This document shows, in pieces, positions 62,572 through 64,000 of a stretch of DNA of 64,000 nucleotides; the first letter of the stretch is position 1, and each line of letters starts with the position of its first letter. The notes under the pieces are model-generated. The model ran no database searches. It was not told where the DNA came from and saw only the letters and a program-made list of their open reading frames with translations. Made by a program: the position numbers and the translations under genes. Source of the DNA: Pseudomonas saliphila (GTDB lineage Bacteria > Pseudomonadota > Gammaproteobacteria > Pseudomonadales > Pseudomonadaceae); assembly GCF_008638345.1 (NCBI RefSeq), contig NZ_VTVA01000008.1, positions 123,514 to 187,513 of the forward strand, in the 5' to 3' direction.

Positions 62572-63573
62572 ATGCCCGCTCAGTTTGATATTAATGAACT
62601 TCACTGGCTGCTGGACATTGTCCAGAGCATCGACGTCGGTGTAGTGGTGCTGGACCGCCAATACCGAATCGAAGTATGGAACAGCTTCATGGAAAATCAC
62701 TCCGGGATGGGTGCTGAGACGGTATTACATCAATCCTTGTTCGATCTGTTTTCGGAGATCGAACGCGACTGGTTCACCCGCAAAGTCGAAACCGCCGTGA
62801 TGCTGGGTACGAGGGCATTCACTATTTGGGAACAGCGCCCCAATCTGTTCCGATTCAAGAGCTACCAACCGATCACCGGCCTGGCCGATGAGATGTACCA
62901 GAACGTGACCATTCTGCCATTGCGTAGCCCCACCAGCGAAGTCGATCATGTCTGTTTGATCATTTATGACGTGACCAATGTCGCGGTCAACAAACGTCAA
63001 CTCGAGTCCGCCAATAACCAGCTGCAGGAATTGGCGTTGCGCGACGGCTTGACCGGTCTGCTCAATCGTCGGCATTGGGAGCAATGCCTGGAGCATGAAT
63101 TCGCCCGACATTTGCGCTACAAGTCGCCAGTCAGTCTGGTGATGTTTGATATCGACCATTTCAAGGCGGTGAACGACACCTATGGCCATCAGCTTGGTGA
63201 TGAAGTGATCCGCGAAGTTGCGCGGATCACCCATCAGCTGGCCCGCGAGACCGATTTCGCCGGTCGCTATGGTGGGGAAGAGTTCGTGGTCCTGTTACCC
63301 GATACCAGCCTGGACGGCGCTGCTCAGTTCGCGGAGCGGCTGCGCCAGGGCATCGAACGCCTGCAAGTCGTCCACGAAGGCGCCGCGCTGGCCTTCACGG
63401 TAAGCCTCGGGGTCGCCTGCATTGAGCCCGATCTTAAAACCCATACCCAGCTGATTGAGCGCGCCGACAAGGCGCTTTATCGATCCAAGGAAGCTGGACG
63501 CAACAGGTCATCCGTCCACCGTAATCCTGAAATCGAGACGTGCAATACACTTTCTGGGAATGCAGGCCATTAG
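62572..63573 (+). CDS. PAS-GGDEF diguanylate cyclase
   Basis: 333 residues from the ATG at 62572, with GAGGAT upstream; a further frame start at 62545 overlaps the regulator. A PAS domain (about 11-135: SIDVGVVVLDRQYRIEVWNSFME), a short coiled coil (140-157) and a GGDEF domain (about 158-320). Active site GGEEF at 234-238; the RETD I-site at 225-228 sits 5 residues earlier, so c-di-GMP feedback inhibition is expected. Pairs with the preceding CheC-type regulator, linking its signal to c-di-GMP. Confidence 0.94.
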   Translation: MPAQFDINELHWLLDIVQSIDVGVVVLDRQYRIEVWNSFMENHSGMGAETVLHQSLFDLFSEIERDWFTRKVETAVMLGTRAFTIWEQRPNLFRFKSYQPITGLADEMYQNVTILPLRSPTSEVDHVCLIIYDVTNVAVNKRQLESANNQLQELALRDGLTGLLNRRHWEQCLEHEFARHLRYKSPVSLVMFDIDHFKAVNDTYGHQLGDEVIREVARITHQLARETDFAGRYGGEEFVVLLPDTSLDGAAQFAERLRQGIERLQVVHEGAALAFTVSLGVACIEPDLKTHTQLIERADKALYRSKEAGRNRSSVHRNPEIETCNTLSGNAGH

Positions 63574-63664
63574 CTATTGCGTCAATATCACTACTGATAG
63601 AAACTTTCGATAGCCAATACTGTCAATGGAACGACAGTCAACCTTGAAAGAGCACGATTACACT

Positions 63665-63829
63665 ATGGAAAGTTCACACCACGGCTGGAAATGGGCCTAT
63701 CAAAAAGCCCGCGGGTATCACGTTTCAGCAGTACAGGCGTTTTATCGGGCCACCCGATTCTGGCTGATTGGCGACACCGGCTCCTTCCTTACGCACGGCG
63801 GCTTTCGAAAATCCCGGATTCGGCGCTAA
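63665..63829 (+). CDS. Possible small basic protein (54 residues)
   Basis: A short frame, ATG at 63665, with Trp/Tyr-rich, basic composition (WKWAYQKARGYHVSAVQAFY, FLTHGGFRKSRIRR). The coding look (regular composition, aromatic motifs) suggests a real gene, but the Shine-Dalgarno is poor and I do not recognise the family. Its TAA stop is also the left target duplication of the adjacent MITE-like element. Confidence 0.4.
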   Translation: MESSHHGWKWAYQKARGYHVSAVQAFYRATRFWLIGDTGSFLTHGGFRKSRIRR

Positions 63830-63969
63830 GGAGCCTTTGAAGAACGCAGCGAGCGAAGGTCAAGCAAGGCGAAAACCGACGAAAAAGCGGAGTTTACGTG
63901 TAGTAAATGAGCATTTTGAGGAGGATTTCAACGCAGCATGGCCGAGCGCAGTAGTTATTCAAAGGTTCC
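63830..63969. mobile_element. MITE-like element with 12-bp terminal inverted repeats
   Basis: A 140-bp non-coding element begins GGAGCCTTTGAA (63830-63841) and ends TTCAAAGGTTCC (63958-63969): inverted repeats matching at 11 of 12 positions. It is flanked by direct TAA on both sides (63827-63829 and 63970-63972), a 3-bp target duplication. Inside are a short hairpin (TTTACGTGTAGTAAA near 63893-63907) and no ORF. The 3-bp TAA duplication and GGAGCC/GGTTCC tips resemble IS5-family (IS1031-like) ends; the parent is inferred. Confidence 0.72.
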
Positions 63970-64000
63970 TAAACCCCAATCGGATTGCTCTTGCGGGGTC

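Noticed and set aside
63973..64000. ACCCC..GGGGT pairing at the right edge as a terminator
   Set aside because: The loop is about 17 bases and the sequence runs off the window, so no T-tract can be judged.
1..64000. tRNA genes, rRNA, CRISPR arrays, integron attC sites, prophage genes
   Set aside because: None seen: no cloverleaf-like GTTCGA-containing 75-90 base segments outside genes, no regularly spaced repeats, no phage structural or integrase genes.

Overview
The window reads as chromosomal DNA of a gamma-proteobacterium of the Pseudomonadaceae, probably Pseudomonas in the broad sense or Halopseudomonas. This rests on protein resemblance and on gene order: ilvA next to rpiA, and D-2-hydroxyglutarate dehydrogenase divergent from serA, are pairs known from Pseudomonas. 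It also carries an OprD porin and a PepSY/two-component cluster of the kind seen in that family. Genes are densely packed on both strands. I found no rRNA, tRNA, CRISPR array or prophage. The only mobile-element trace is a 140-bp MITE-like element at the right end.

Layout. 1-5.7 kb: amino-acid and central metabolism (ilvA, cut by the left edge; rpiA; a FAH-family hydrolase; D-2-hydroxyglutarate dehydrogenase; serA; DUF523). 5.7-10.7 kb: a 2-oxoglutarate/Fe(II) oxygenase, a secreted DUF2059 protein, a lipase-like hydrolase and malate synthase G (glcB). 10.7-13.4 kb: one leftward operon of two periplasmic PepSY proteins, a response regulator and a sensor kinase, preceded by a tandem-repeat operator candidate. 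13.5-15.6 kb: a secreted M12-type zinc protease with a lectin domain; the overlapping upstream gene looks like its propeptide encoded separately. 16-18.2 kb: a TonB-dependent receptor behind a Fur-box-like palindrome. 18.3-22.2 kb: two GST-fold genes around a guanidinium exporter (gdx/sugE) that has a guanidine-II (mini-ykkC) riboswitch, then an OprD porin. 22.4-28.6 kb: transporters and small conserved genes (UMF1-type MFS, DUF503, DUF3565, rarD, a phosphodiesterase, a potassium channel, selO).

28.9-43.1 kb: a lipoprotein lipase-like enzyme, DUF3087, a FrnE-type DsbA, a tight operon of a duplicated DUF1538 membrane protein with a PII-like and a CBS protein, a CopD-like protein, a CPA1 antiporter, an inositol-phosphatase-like enzyme, MscS, a FUSC transporter, an SDR and a PhyH-like oxygenase. 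43.5-50.5 kb: a SpoIIAA-like protein, the NfeD/slipin membrane pair, two proteins of unknown role, a short alpha-glucan phosphorylase lacking its PLP lysine, and a DksA-type zinc finger. 50.8-54 kb: a compact operon of chemoreceptor, porin-like beta-barrel and small PstS-like periplasmic protein. 54.1-61.1 kb: lipid kinase plus phosphoesterase, a histidine-rich membrane protein, a VF530/RRM pair, a SPOUT methyltransferase, a HI0933 flavoprotein and an Lnt-like acyltransferase. 61.5-63.6 kb: a response regulator with a CheC-like domain overlapping a PAS-GGDEF diguanylate cyclase.

The best candidates for new biology are the split protease/propeptide operon, the DUF1538-PII-CBS operon, the chemoreceptor-porin-binding-protein operon and the phosphorylase without its cofactor lysine. 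All functional assignments come from reading motifs; no database search was run.
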